A stretch of 64,000 nt of DNA from assembly GCA_964036275.1 (NCBI GenBank), contig OZ038435.1, positions 22,364,559 through 22,428,558 on the forward strand. The letters run 5' to 3'. The stretch's first letter is position 1, and each line of letters opens with the position of its first letter. This DNA is from Litoditis marina (lineage: Eukaryota > Nematoda > Chromadorea > Rhabditida > Rhabditidae). Positions 14,650-25,760 of the stretch are shown here, piece after piece. The notes under the pieces were generated by a model. It searched no databases, was not told the DNA's origin, and saw only the letters and a list, made by a program, of their open reading frames with translations. The position numbers and the translations under genes are program-made.

Positions 14650-14662
14650 TGGGGGCCGAACC
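14650..14662 (+). other. Probable primer binding site
   Basis: TGGGGGCCGAACC starts one base after the LTR end. A TGG start complements the universal tRNA 3' CCA, as in most LTR retrotransposons. I cannot name the tRNA primer from sequence alone. Confidence 0.6.
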
Positions 14663-14697
14663 GCTCATTAGGCAAAAATATCTGGTTCATCTTCTCT

Positions 14698-14870
14698 GGT
14701 GCGGGTAAAACTGATCAGAGAAGATCTTCGTCACTGGTGCGGGTAAAACCGATCAGATCTTCGTCACTGGTGCGGGTAAAACCGATCAGATCTTCGTCAC
14801 TGGTGCGGCTAAAACCGATCAGATCTTCGTTACTGGTGTGGGTAAAACCGATCAAAGAAAATCTTAACAT
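14698..14870 (+). repeat. 33-bp tandem repeats in the retrotransposon leader
   Basis: The motif GGTGCGGGTAAAAC occurs at 14698, 14736, 14769, 14802 and 14835 (the last two with one substitution each). Spacing is 38 and then 33, 33, 33 bp. Units share GATCAGATCTTCGTCACT. Because 33 is a multiple of three, one frame stays open across the array, but it has no ATG and is probably not translated. The repeats lie in the untranslated leader, before gag. Confidence 0.9.
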
Positions 14871-14904
14871 CAGTTGTTGTGAAATACTAGGTAGAGGATC
14901 TACC

Positions 14905-14971
14905 GTAAGTATTGTCGCCGATCCCCGCGTAATAGCGCCCAGTTGAATTTCTGGTAAAGCCTTTTCCTTAG
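14905..14971 (+). other. Possible short intron in the retrotransposon leader
   Basis: GTAAGT at 14905 matches a 5' splice site, and the pyrimidine-rich CTTTTCCTTAG ending at 14971 resembles a 3' splice site. The implied intron is 67 bp, a size common in nematodes. It would lie wholly in the leader. Joining the exons does not extend gag upstream, since the new frame meets a stop near 15100. No transcript evidence is available. Confidence 0.25.
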
Positions 14972-15093
14972 GGGAAGTGCTGCCCAAATTTTCAATTTGG
15001 TGATATTGCGTGCGGTTCGGAGACAACATTCACAACTATTTTGAAGAGGTTCGGAGACAGTATATTGTATTGCATTCTCAAGGGTATCACACA

Positions 15094-16980
15094 ATGGCAG
15101 TGAATGAATCCCAAGCGACACAACACTCACAAGGGGAAGTGAATCCGACGGATGGATTATCAGAACCTATCAGTGCTGGAGTATCGAGTTTGTTCACACG
15201 TAACACTGGTACAAATCAGAGGAACGGCACAACAGGAGTGATATTACAAGCGAAAGATCTTGCCGTGTTTGAGCAATCTATTGCCAGAATGATGACAACA
15301 GTGGAAAATGTTATATCACAATTGACTCAAGAAGAGGTCAGGGATACAATCATGAAGCCTATTCAGGATCAAGTGGCTGAAACCATGCAAGTTCTACGCA
15401 GTAGTCTGAAAAGGTACAGAGGAAAAGGATTGGTGGAGAAGGGACTTGCAGAAGGGCTGAGATACTTGAATATACAATCAGGGCAAGATCTCAGAACAGT
15501 ATTGGAACGAGCAAAGGCTGATAAAACAAGAGTGAGGGAACTGTGTGAGATTTGGGAGTGTGAACGAGAAGAAGTAGTGGAAGTAGCGCAGGAGAAACTG
15601 GAAATACTAGATTCTCTGACCCATGCTTTTGAGTGCGAGGAAGAAGAAATTGTGAGAGAGTGTGAAAAGTTGGAAAAGGAAGTCGAGGATTTCAGAAATA
15701 TGGACCAAAGCGATGATTCTCAAAGAATTTCACCGGATGAGGACATTCTGTTACATGAGAATGGAGACTTGTTGACAGAGATTGATGAGGAAGAGAAGTA
15801 CTGGATAGAAACGCGAGCGGAACTCAATCCAGCTGGGGAACAGGGCAGCCTACACCAACAAGGGTTACGTGAGAGGCAGTCACAACGGGGAACACGATCA
15901 CAAGTAGCCTCCGAACATGGTACGATCGAAGGTTTTCTGGATCATGACATGGCTCAAAGACGTACTAGTGGTTGGGATACTCGAACAGCAAGAGTACACA
16001 GACAGACAAACAACATGAATCATGAACCAGATGGGATAACACAGGCACTGGTTCAACTATTGAAATCGCAAGCGGTACCAAAACTGGAACCGTTCAGTGG
16101 AGAAAAAGGAGAGAAATGGAAGGAGTTTGTGGAGGGTTTTCTGCTTCGATATCCGAGAAGTTATTGGAATGACACACAACTCAAACCGCTCCTGAAAGAT
16201 CTTTTGAGTGGTGATGCAAAGGCACATTACGCAACGTTGTCAGAACAAGACCGAGGTGGATCGTTTGATGGCTTAGTGGAAGCAATGAGAGTTAGATTGC
16301 AAGGTACTGAGAAGGTGGCAAGACTGAAAGCTGTGGAAAGGCTAAGGACACTAGAAATGCATCAAGGTCAAACTGTAGCCCAATTCTGTCTCGAATTGGA
16401 GAAACTGTCATCACGCGCGGAACCGGGTCGCTCATCAGAGTCTCTTTCGTTCATGAGAGCGGAAATGCTCTACAAACAATTGGCAGATTGAGATGGTTCT
16501 TTCCATCTAGCTCGGTTGATGGAAACTGTAGAGACGGATACCGTGTACGACACAATGAAGGCCATGGCGTTGACACTCGAGCGGACAAAGATGTCGATGA
16601 GGTCAGGAGGTGGCAAGAATGAGGCGGCATCAGTACAGAAAACGGGATGGGTGGACCCAGCTGGAAAACCGGTGTGTTTTCACTGTGGGAAACCAGGACA
16701 TGTGAAGAAAGATTGTAGGAAGCTACAACAGACTAGTGATGCCGGAGGTTGGAGGCAAGAACAACAACCACTACCTCAGCAGCAATACATGATGGAAAAG
16801 CCATATCAAGGATACGGCGTTGGCACTCCTGCTCAACAGCAACCAGGTTTCATGGCCAACGGGCAAGCACAACAGACAACACCAAGATCGTTTGCAATGA
16901 GGATCGTCGACGAATATCGCAATAACCATCATGTCTCGAGAGGTTCAGGAGGCATCATAAAGGCGTCCCCTTCGGTTTGA
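15094..16980 (+). pseudogene. gag: Gag-like polyprotein with a single in-frame TGA
   Basis: Structural Gag of the LTR element, which would assemble the particle and bind element RNA. The first ATG of the frame is 15094 (the open frame extends upstream only through GTG). Residues about 75-205 are rich in Glu, Lys and Arg with heptad-like spacing, a likely helical or coiled-coil segment. A capsid-like core starts near residue 330 (KLEPFSGEKGEKWKEF) and runs through RLRTLEMHQGQTVAQF. It is crossed near its end by a TGA at 16489-16491 (codon 466). The same frame continues without shift (LARLMETVETD) to a CCHC zinc knuckle, CFHCGKPGHVKKDC, with C528, C531, H536 and C541. A Gln-rich tail follows, ending at 16980. 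There is no protease or pol downstream. The fold resembles nematode Gypsy/Cer-type Gag proteins as I remember them. The lone TGA may be a disabling mutation or a readthrough site. Confidence 0.85.
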
Positions 16981-17333
16981 AATATTGCCGACATCAGATC
17001 AGTTTCATCGTTATCGCTATCATGGTTCCGTGTAATGATATTTCCGTGGTGCCTCCGGGCATATAGTCTCCGTGTATGCTATTCTTGGTGCCTTCGGGCA
17101 CAGTTACCGTGTGTTGTATTTCCTTGATGCCTTCGGGCATAGCTACCGTGTACTCTATTTCCGTGATGCTTTCGAGCATAGTTTCCGTGTATTGTTTCCT
17201 TGGCGCCGTAGGGCACATTTATATCACGTCATTTTCTTGGTTCATTGTGGCCATAAGGCATTCATATCGTTGTTGTTTTCATCCTGTATACCTTTTTCTC
17301 TGCCTGGGGACCAGGCAACCGGACCCCCGGGGA
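16981..17333 (+). other. Repeat-rich 3' region of the retrotransposon replacing pol
   Basis: 353 bp from the gag stop to the 3' LTR, where an autonomous element would carry several kilobases of pol. It contains the 39-bp hairpin units. No long polypurine tract is evident. Only GGGG-A precedes the LTR, after a C-rich stretch near 17322-17328. Overlapping small frames on both strands are open because 39 is a multiple of three. Confidence 0.7.
17049..17216 (+). repeat. Tandem 39-bp units, each with a tetraloop hairpin
   Basis: Hairpins start at 17049, 17088, 17127 and 17166, exactly 39 bp apart, with a degenerate fifth at 17203. Stem-loop-stem strings are GTGCC-TCCG-GGCAT, GTGCC-TTCG-GGCAC, ATGCC-TTCG-GGCAT, ATGCT-TTCG-AGCAT and GCGCC-GTAG-GGCAC. 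Two stem positions change on both sides together: the outer G-C to A-T (with a G-T intermediate in unit 1) and the loop-closing C-G to T-A. Units 2 and 3 give C(UUCG)G in RNA, an especially stable tetraloop. Conserved CCGTG and ATTTCC segments separate the stems. Confidence 0.8.
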
Positions 17334-17604
17334 TGTTCGGATATTGGATTGTGTGTCGTCTTATTAAATATATTGTACGCATGACGTCGCGGCCAAAGCT
17401 TGTAGTGCAATGACACGGCGGACGGGCGGTTCATGTTTAATCGATAGAATTCTGCTGTTGTTATCTGGTTCTGTTCTGTTTTTCGTTTCGTTTTTCTATA
17501 TAAATCCAAGCACACATTCTTCTGTTCTGTTCACAGTGGTTTTCTACCACGTTATTACCTGTGTTTTTGCCTTTTGATTCATTCCACGAACTTCCGTTCG
17601 TAAC
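17334..17604 (+). repeat. 3' LTR
   Basis: 271 bp, matching the 5' LTR from TGTTCGGATATTGG to CGTTCGTAAC with about two substitutions. It is followed directly by TCTCTTACG, where the satellite resumes. Confidence 0.93.
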
Positions 17605-18090
17605 TCTCTTACGTTACTTTCATGAAGTAATATGTTACTCATTGAGAATAAATTGATGTTTCAAGGTTCCTCCCAATTTCTCACGAGAAACGTGACTTAG
17701 TACACGCAGGGAGAACATAATTGTAATTGTCTAAACATGACCGATTTAATGTAGTAGGCCAGTGTTGATAAACCTTCTCTTACGTTACTTTCATGAAGTA
17801 ATATGTTACTCATTGAGAATAAATTGATGTCTCGAGGTTTTTCCCGATTTCCCACGAGACACGTGACTTAGTACACGCAGGGAGAACATAATTGTAATTG
17901 TCTAAACATGACCGATTTAATGTAGTAGGCCAGTGTTGATAAACCTTCCCTTACGTTACTTTCATGAAGTTATATGTTACTCATTGAGAATAAATTGATG
18001 TTTCAAGGTTCCTCCCAATTTCCCACGAGAAACGTGACTTAGTACACGCAGGGAGAACATAATTGTAATTGTCTAAACATGACCGATTTA

Positions 18091-18440
18091 ATGTTTAAGT
18101 GTTGATAAACCTTCTCTTACGTTACTTTCATGAAGTTATATGTTACTCATTGAGAATAAATTGATGTTTCAAGGTTCCTCCCAATTTCCCACGAGAAACG
18201 TGACTTAGTACACGCAGGGAGAACATAATTGTAATTGTCTAAACATGACCGATTTAATGTTTAAGTGTTGATAAACCTTCTCTTACGTTACTTTCATGAA
18301 GTTATATGTTACTCATTGAGAATAAATTGACGTTTCAAGGTTCCTCCCAATTTCCCACGAGAAACGTGACTTAGTACACGCAGGGAGAACATAATTGTAA
18401 TTGTCTAAACATGACCGATTTAATGTTTAAGTGTTGATAC
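18091..18440. repeat. Three tandem 166-bp deleted monomers
   Basis: At 18091, 18257 and 18423 the usual GTAGTAGGCCAGTG is replaced by GTTTAAGTG, giving monomers spaced 166 bp apart instead of 171. Three consecutive copies of one deletion show very local tandem amplification. Confidence 0.85.
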
Positions 18441-20420
18441 ACCTTCTCTTACGTTACTTTCATGAAGTTATATGTTACTCATTGAGAATAAATTGATGTT
18501 TCAAGGTTCCTCCCAATTTCCCACGAGAAACGTGACTTAGTACACGCAGGGAGAACATAATTGTAATTGTCCAAACATGACCGATTTAATGTAGTAGGCC
18601 AGTGTCGATAAACCTTCTCTTACGTTACTTTCATGAAGTTATATGTTACTCATTGAGAATAAATTTATGTTTCAAGGTTCCTCCCAATTTCCCACGAGAA
18701 ACGTGACTTAGTACACGCAGGGAGAACATAATTGTAATTGTCTAAACATGACCGATTTAATGTAGTAGGCCAGTGTTGATAAACCTTCTCTTACGTTACT
18801 TTCATGAAGTAATATGTTACTCATTGAGAATAAATTGATGTCTCGAGGTTTTTCCCGATTTCCCACAAGACACGTGACTTAGTACACGCAGGGAGAACAT
18901 AATTGTAATTGTCTAAACATGACCGATTTAATGTAGTAGGCCAGTGTTGATGAACCATCTCATACGTTACCTTCATGAAGTAATATGTTACTCGTTGAGA
19001 ATAAATTGATGTCTCGAGGTTCCTCCCAATTTCCCATGAGAAACGTGACTTAGTACACGCAGGGAGAACATAATTGTAATTGTCTAAACATGACCGTTTA
19101 ATGTAGTAGGCCAGTGTTGATAAACCTTATCTTACGTCACTTTTATGAAGTAATATATTACTCATTGAGAATAAATTGATGTCTCGAGGTTTTTCCCGAT
19201 TTCCCACGAGACACGTGACTTAGTACACGCAGGGAGAACATAATTGTAATTGTCTAAACATGACCGTTTAATGTAGTAGGCCAGTGTTGATAAACCTTCT
19301 CTTACGTTACTTTCATGAAGTTATATGTTACTCATTGAGAATAAGTTGATGTTTCGAGGTTCCTCCCAATTTCCCACGAGACACGTGACTTAGTACACGC
19401 AGGGAGAACATAATTGTAATTGTCTTAACATGACCGATTTAATGTAGTAGGCCAGTGTTGATGAACCATCTCATACGTTACCTTCATGAAGTAATATGTT
19501 ACTCATTGAGAATAAATTGATGTCTCGAGGTTCCTCCCAATTTCCCACGAGACACGTGACTTAGTACACGCAGGGAGAACATAATTGTAATTGTCTTAAC
19601 ATGACCGATTTAATGTAGTAGGCCAGTGTTGATGAACCATCTTATACGTTACCTTCATGAAGTAATATGTTACTCATTGAAAATAAATTGATGTCTTGAG
19701 GTTCCTCCCAATTTCCCACGAGACACGTGACTTAGTACACGCAGGAAAAACATAATTGTAATTGTCTTAACATGACCGATTTAATGTAGTAGGCCAGTGT
19801 TGATAAACCATCTTATACGTTACCTTCATGAAGTAATATGTTACTCATTGAAAATAAATTGATGTCTCGAGGTTCCTCCCAATTTCCCACGAGACACGTG
19901 ACTTAGTACACGCAGGAAAAACATAATTGTAATAGTCTTAACATGACCGATTTAATGTAGTAGGCCAGTGTTGATAAACCATCTTATACGTTACCTTCAT
20001 GAAGTAATATGTTACTCATTGAAAATAAATTGATGTCTCGAGGTTTTTCCCGATTTCCCACAAGACACGTGACTTAGTACACGCAGGGAGAACATAATTG
20101 TAATTGTCTAAACATGACCGTTTAATGTAGTAGGCCAGTGTTGATAAACCTTATCTTACGTCACTTTTATGAAGTAATATATTACTCATTGAGAATAAAT
20201 TGATGTCTCGAGGTTTTTCCCGATTTCCCACGAGACACGTGACTTAGTACACGCAGGGAGAACAAAATTGTAATTGTCTAAACATGACCGTTTAATGTAG
20301 TAGGCCAGTGTTGATAAACCTTCTCTTACGTTACTTTCATGAAGTTATATGTTACTCATTGAGAATAAGTTGATGTTTCGAGGTTCCTCCCAATTTCCCA
20401 CGAGACACGTGACTTAGTAC

Positions 20421-22468
20421 ATGCAGGGAGAACATAATTGTAATTGTCTAAACATGACCGATTTAATGTAGTAGGCCAGTGTTGATAAACCTTCTCTTAC
20501 GTTACTTTCATGAAGTAATATGTTACTCATTGAGAATAAATTGATGTCTCGAGGTTTTTCCCGATTTCCCACAAGACACGTGACTTAGTACACGCAGGGA
20601 GAACATAATTGTAATTGTCTAAACATGACCGATTTAATGTAGTAGGCCAGTGTTGATGAACCATCTCATACGTTACCTTCATGAAGTAATATGTTACTCG
20701 TTGAGTATAAATTGATGTCTCGAGGTTCCTCCCAATTTCCCACGAGAAACGTGACTTAGTACACGCAGGGAGAACATAATTGTAATTGTCTAAACATGAC
20801 CGTTTAATGTAGTAGGCCAGTGTTGATAAACCTTCTCTTACGTCACTTTTATGAAGTAATATGTTACTCATTGAGAATAAATTGATGTCTCGAGGTTTTT
20901 CCCGATTTCCCACGAGACACGTGACTTAGTACACGCAGGGAGAACATAATTGTAATTGTCTAAACATGACCGTTTAATGTAGTAGGCCAGTGTTGATAAA
21001 CCTTCTCTTACGTTACTTTCATGAAGTTATATGTTACTCATTGAGAATAAGTTGATGTTTCGAGGTTCCTCCCAATTTCCCACGAGACACGTGACTTAGT
21101 ACACGCAGGGAGAACATAATTGTAATTGTCTTAACATGACCGATTTAATGTAGTAGGCCAGTGTTGATGAACCATCTCATACGTTACCTTCATGAAGTAA
21201 TATGTTACTCATTGAGAATAAATTGATTTCTCGAGGTTCCTCCCAATTTCCCACGAGACACGTGACTTAGTACACGCAGGGAGAACATAATTGTAATTGT
21301 CTTAACATGACCGATTTAATGTAGTAGGCCAGTGTTGATGAACCATCTTATACGTTACCTTCATGAAGTAATATGTTACTCATTGAAAATAAATTGATGT
21401 CTCGAGGTTCCTCCCAATTTCCCACGAGACACGTGACTTAGTACATGCAGGGAGAACATAATTGTAATTGTCTAAACATGACCGATTTAATGTAGTAGGC
21501 CAGTGTTGATAAACCTTCTCTTACGTTACTTTCATGAAGTAATATGTTACTCATTGAGAATAAATTGATGTCTCGAGGTTTTTCCCGATTTCCCACAAGA
21601 CACGTGACTTAGTACACGCAGGGAGAACATAATTGTAATTGTCTAAACATGACCGATTTAATGTAGTAGGCCAGTGTTGATGAACCATCTCATACGTTAC
21701 CTTCATGAAGTAATATGTTACTCGTTGAGTATAAATTGATGTCTCGAGGTTCCTCCCAATTTCCCACGAGAAACGTGACTTAGTACACGCAGGGAGAACA
21801 TAATTGTAATTGTCTAAACATGACCGTTTAATGTAGTAGGCCAGTGTTGATAAACCTTCTCTTACGTCACTTTTATGAAGTAATATGTTACTCATTGAGA
21901 ATAAATTGATGTCTCGAGGTTTTTCCCGATTTCCCACGAGACACGTGACTTAGTACACGCAGGGAGAACATAATTGTAATTGTCTAAACATGACCGATTT
22001 AATGTAGTAGGCCAGTGTTGATAAACCTTCTCTTACGTTACTTTTATGAAGTAATATGTTACTCATTGAGAATAAATTGATGTCTCGAGGTTTTTCCCAA
22101 TTTCCCACGAGACACGTGACTTAGTACACGCAGGGAGAACATAATTGTAATTGTCTTAACATGACCGATTTAATGTAGTAGGCCAGTGTTGATGAACCAT
22201 CTCATACGTTACCTTCATGAAGTAATATGTTACTCATTGAGAATAAATTGATTTCTCGAGGTTCCTCCCAATTTCCCACGAGACACGTGACTTAGTACAC
22301 GCAGGGAGAACATAATTGTAATTGTCTTAACATGACCGATTTAATGTAGTAGGCCAGTGTTGATGAACCATCTTATACGTTACCTTCATGAAGTAATATG
22401 TTACTCATTGAAAATAAATTGATGTCTCGAGGTTCCTCCCAATTTCCCACGAGACACGTGACTTAGTA
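20421..22468. repeat. Six-monomer (1024 bp) duplication
   Basis: Shared rare variants recur 1024 bp apart, for example CATGCAGGGAG at 20421 and 21445 and TTGAGTATAAATTG near 20701 and 21725. The match is patchy after about 21980, where one copy carries CCGATTTAATG and the other CCGTTTAATG. A further marker, TTGATTTCTCG, recurs near 21226, 22251 and 23107. Confidence 0.75.
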
Positions 22469-25332
22469 CACGCAGGAAAAACATAATTGTAATTGTCTTA
22501 ACATGACCGATTTAATGTAGTAGGCCAGTGTTGATAAACCATCTTATACGTTACCTTCATGAAGTAATATGTTACTCATTGAAAATAAATTGATGTCTCG
22601 AGGTTCCTCCCAATTTCCCACGAGACACGTGACTTAGTACACGCAGGAAAAACATAATTGTAATTGTCTTAACATGACCGATTTAATGTAGTAGGCCAGT
22701 GTTGATAAACCATCTTATACGTTACCTTCATGAAGTAATATGTTACTCATTGAAAATAAATTGATGTCTCGAGGTTCCTCCCAATTTCCCACGAGACACG
22801 TGACTTAGTACATGCAGGGAGAACATAATTGTAATTGTCTTAACATGACCGATTTAATGTAGTAGGCCAGTGTTGATGAACCATCTTATACGTTACCTTC
22901 ATGAAGTAATATGTTACTCATTGAAAATAAATTGATGTCTCGAGGTTCCTCCCAATTTCTCACGAGACACGTGACATAGTACACGCAGGAAAAACATAAT
23001 TGTAATTGTCTTAACATGACCGATTTAATGTAGTAGGCCAGTGTTGATGAACCATCTCATACGTTACCTTCATGAAGTAATATGTTACTCATTGAGAATA
23101 AATTGATTTCTCGAGGTTCCTCCCAATTTCCCACGAGACACGTGACTTAGTACACGCAGGGAGAACATAATTGTAATTGTCTTAACATGACCGATTTAAT
23201 GTAGTAGGCCAGTGTTGATGAACCATCTTATACGTTACCTTCATGAAGTAATATGTTACTCATTGAAAATAAATTGATGTCTCGAGGTTCCTCCCAATTT
23301 CCCACGAGACACGTGACTTAGTACACGCAGGAAAAACATAATTGTAATTGTCTTAACATGACCGATTTAATGTAGTAGGCCAGTGTTGATAAACCATCTT
23401 ATACGTTACCTTCATGAAGTAATATGTTACTCATTGAAAATAAATTGATGTCTCGAGGTTCCTCCCAATTTCCCACGAGACACGTGACTTAGTACACGCA
23501 GGAAAAACATAATTGTAATTGTCTTAACATGACCGATTTAATGTAGTAGGCCAGTGTTGATAAACCATCTTATACGTTACCTTCATGAAGTAATATGTTA
23601 CTCATTGAAAATAAATTGATGTCTCGAGGTTCCTCCCAATTTCCCACGAGACACGTGACTTAGTACATGCAGGGAGAACATAATTGTAATTGTCTTACAC
23701 ATGACCGATTTAATGTAGTAGGCCAGTGTTGATGAACCATCTTATACGTTACCTTCATGAAGTAATATGTTACTCATTGAAAATAAATTGATGTCTCGAG
23801 GTTCCTCCCAATTTCTCACGAGACACGTGACATAGTACACGCAGGAAAAACATAATTGTAATTGTCTTAACATGACCGATTTAATGTAGTAGGCCAGTGT
23901 TGATGAACCATCTCATACGTTACCTTCATGAAGTAATATGTTACTCATTGAAAATAAATTGATGTCTCGAGGTTCCTCCCAATTTCCCACGAGAAACGTG
24001 ACTTAGCACTTAGTACACGCAGGGAGCACATAATTGTAATTGTCTTAACATGACCGATTAAATGTAGTAGGCCAGTGTTGATGAACCATCTCATACGTTA
24101 CCTTCATGAAGTAATATGTTACTCATTGAGAATAAATTGATGTCTCGAGGTTCCTCCCAATTTCCCACGAGACACGTGACTTAGTACACGCAGGGAGAAC
24201 ATAATTGTAATTGTCTTAACATTACCGATTTAATGTAGTAGGCCAGTGTTGATGAACCATCTTATACGTTACCTTCATGAAGTAATATGTTACTCATTGA
24301 AAATAAATTGATGTCTCGAGGTTCCTCCCAATTTCCCACGAGAAACGTGACTTAGCACTTAGTACACGCAGGGAGAACATAATTGTAATTGTCTTAACAT
24401 GACCGATTAAATGTAGTAGGCCAGTGTTGATGAACCATCTCATACGTTACCTTCATGAAGTAATATGTTACTCATTGAGAATAAATTGATGTCTCGAGGT
24501 TCCTCCCAATTTCCCACGAGACACGAGACTTAGTACACGCAGGGAGAACATAATTGTAATTGTCTTAACATTACCGATTTAATGTAGTAGGCCAGTGTTG
24601 ATGAACCATCTTATACGTTACCTTCATGAAGTAATATGTTACTCATTGAAAATAAATTGATGTCTCGAGGTTCCACCCAATTTCCCACGAGACACGTGAC
24701 TTAGTACACGCAGGGAGAACATAATTGTAATTGTCTTAACATGACCGATTTAATGTAGTAGGCCAGTGTTGATAAACCATCTTATACGTTACCTCCATGA
24801 AGTAATATGTTACTCATTGAAAATAAATTGATGTCTCGAGGTTCCTCCCAATTTCCCACGAGACACGTGACTTAGTACACGCAGGAAAAACATAATTGTA
24901 ATTGTCTTAACATGACCGATTTAATGTAGTAGGCCAGTGTTGATAAACCATCTTATACGTTACCTTCATGAAGTAATATGTTACTCATTGAAAATAAATT
25001 GATGTCTCGAGGTTCCTCCCAATTTCCAACGAGACACGTGACTTAGTACACGCAGGGAGAACATAATTGTAATTGTCTTAACATGACCGATTTAATGTAG
25101 TAGGCCAGTGTTGATAAACCTTCTCTTACGTTACTTTCATGAAGTAATATGTTACTCATTGAGAATAAATTGATGTTTCGAGGTTCCTCCCAATTTCCCA
25201 CGAGACACGTGACTTAGTACACGCAGGGAGAACATAATTGTTATTGTCTAAACACGACCGATTTAATGTAGTAGGCCAGTGTTGATAAACCAGCTCTTAC
25301 GTTATTAGTAGTGTATGTACCCCCCCCCCCCC

Positions 25333-25760
25333 TACTCACGTCCCCCAGACTACTCACCTCTCAGACTCACTCTTAAAACTCCAATAGTCCCCCAGACTAC
25401 TCACCCTCAATCGGATCAGGTCTCCCAGATTACTCATACCCCCAATCGTATCACTTTCGAAAATAATTTCGAAACTAATTTCGAAATTTATTACGAAATT
25501 TTTTCTCAAATTTTTTTCTTTTTCCAAGAACACAGACAAACATTTTAGTTTACAAAAATCTAATCGAATTTGATCCTATATCTCGATGGCGAATACGAAT
25601 TTGATCCTATATCTCGATGGCGAAGACGTTCTCTTCCCCAATCGGATCACCTCCTCAGCCACTACCTAAAAGGCTCATGTCCCCAATCGGATCACCCAAC
25701 AGTCCCCCAATCGGATCAGGTCTCCCAGATTACTCATTCCCCCAATCGGATCACTTTCGA
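25333..25760 (+). repeat. Subterminal short repeats (CCCCAATCGGATCA family)
   Basis: About six copies of CCCCAATCGGATCA or near variants lie in the outer 450 bp, several linked to GTCTCCCAGATTACTCA. The block around 25405-25460 is repeated around 25700-25760, each running into a TTTCGAAA/TTACGAAA-rich stretch. The right arm carries the same set in reverse (about 31980-32400). Arrays of subterminal motifs are where transposases of foldback-type elements bind. Whether these serve that role is unknown. Confidence 0.8.
25565..25626 (+). repeat. 31-bp tandem duplication, left arm only
   Basis: CGAATTTGATCCTATATCTC occurs at 25565 and 25596. The right arm has a single copy near 32140-32165. It therefore arose after the arms were formed, or was lost from the right arm. 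Confidence 0.8.

Larger units (their letters stand above)
14373..17609 (+). mobile_element. Non-autonomous LTR retrotransposon, Ty3/Gypsy-like, with target duplication
   Basis: The element consists of two 271-bp LTRs around a 2685-bp interior. It interrupts a satellite monomer between CCTTCTCT and TACG. The pentamer TCTCT is present on both sides (14373-14377 and 17605-17609). A 4-bp CTCT reading is equally possible, because the LTR end could be AAC or AACT. A primer-binding-like TGG start follows the left LTR. The interior holds a 5' leader with 33-bp repeats, a gag frame with one in-frame stop, and a repeat-rich 3' region. No protease, reverse transcriptase, RNase H or integrase is present, so mobility would depend on proteins supplied by another element. 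The LTRs differ at only about two positions, which implies recent insertion. Confidence 0.92.
17605..25306. repeat. Satellite array block 2 (about 45 monomers)
   Basis: Same monomer family and orientation as block 1, continuing the monomer interrupted by the LTR element. It includes three shortened monomers near 18091-18430, a 1024-bp duplication at 20.4-22.0 kb, and the 9-bp-expanded monomer (ACTTAGCACTTAG) at 24001 and 24350. It ends in the rarer CCAGCTCTTACGTTATT class, into which the foldback element inserted. Confidence 0.97.

Noticed and set aside
14611..14946. 111-codon frame across the 33-bp leader repeats
   Set aside because: It has no ATG, and it is open because 33 is divisible by three. 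It precedes gag in an untranslated leader.
17072..17413. Frames on both strands over the 39-bp units
   Set aside because: The 39-bp period keeps all frames periodic, and the frame crosses into the LTR. Paired stem changes favour an RNA role.
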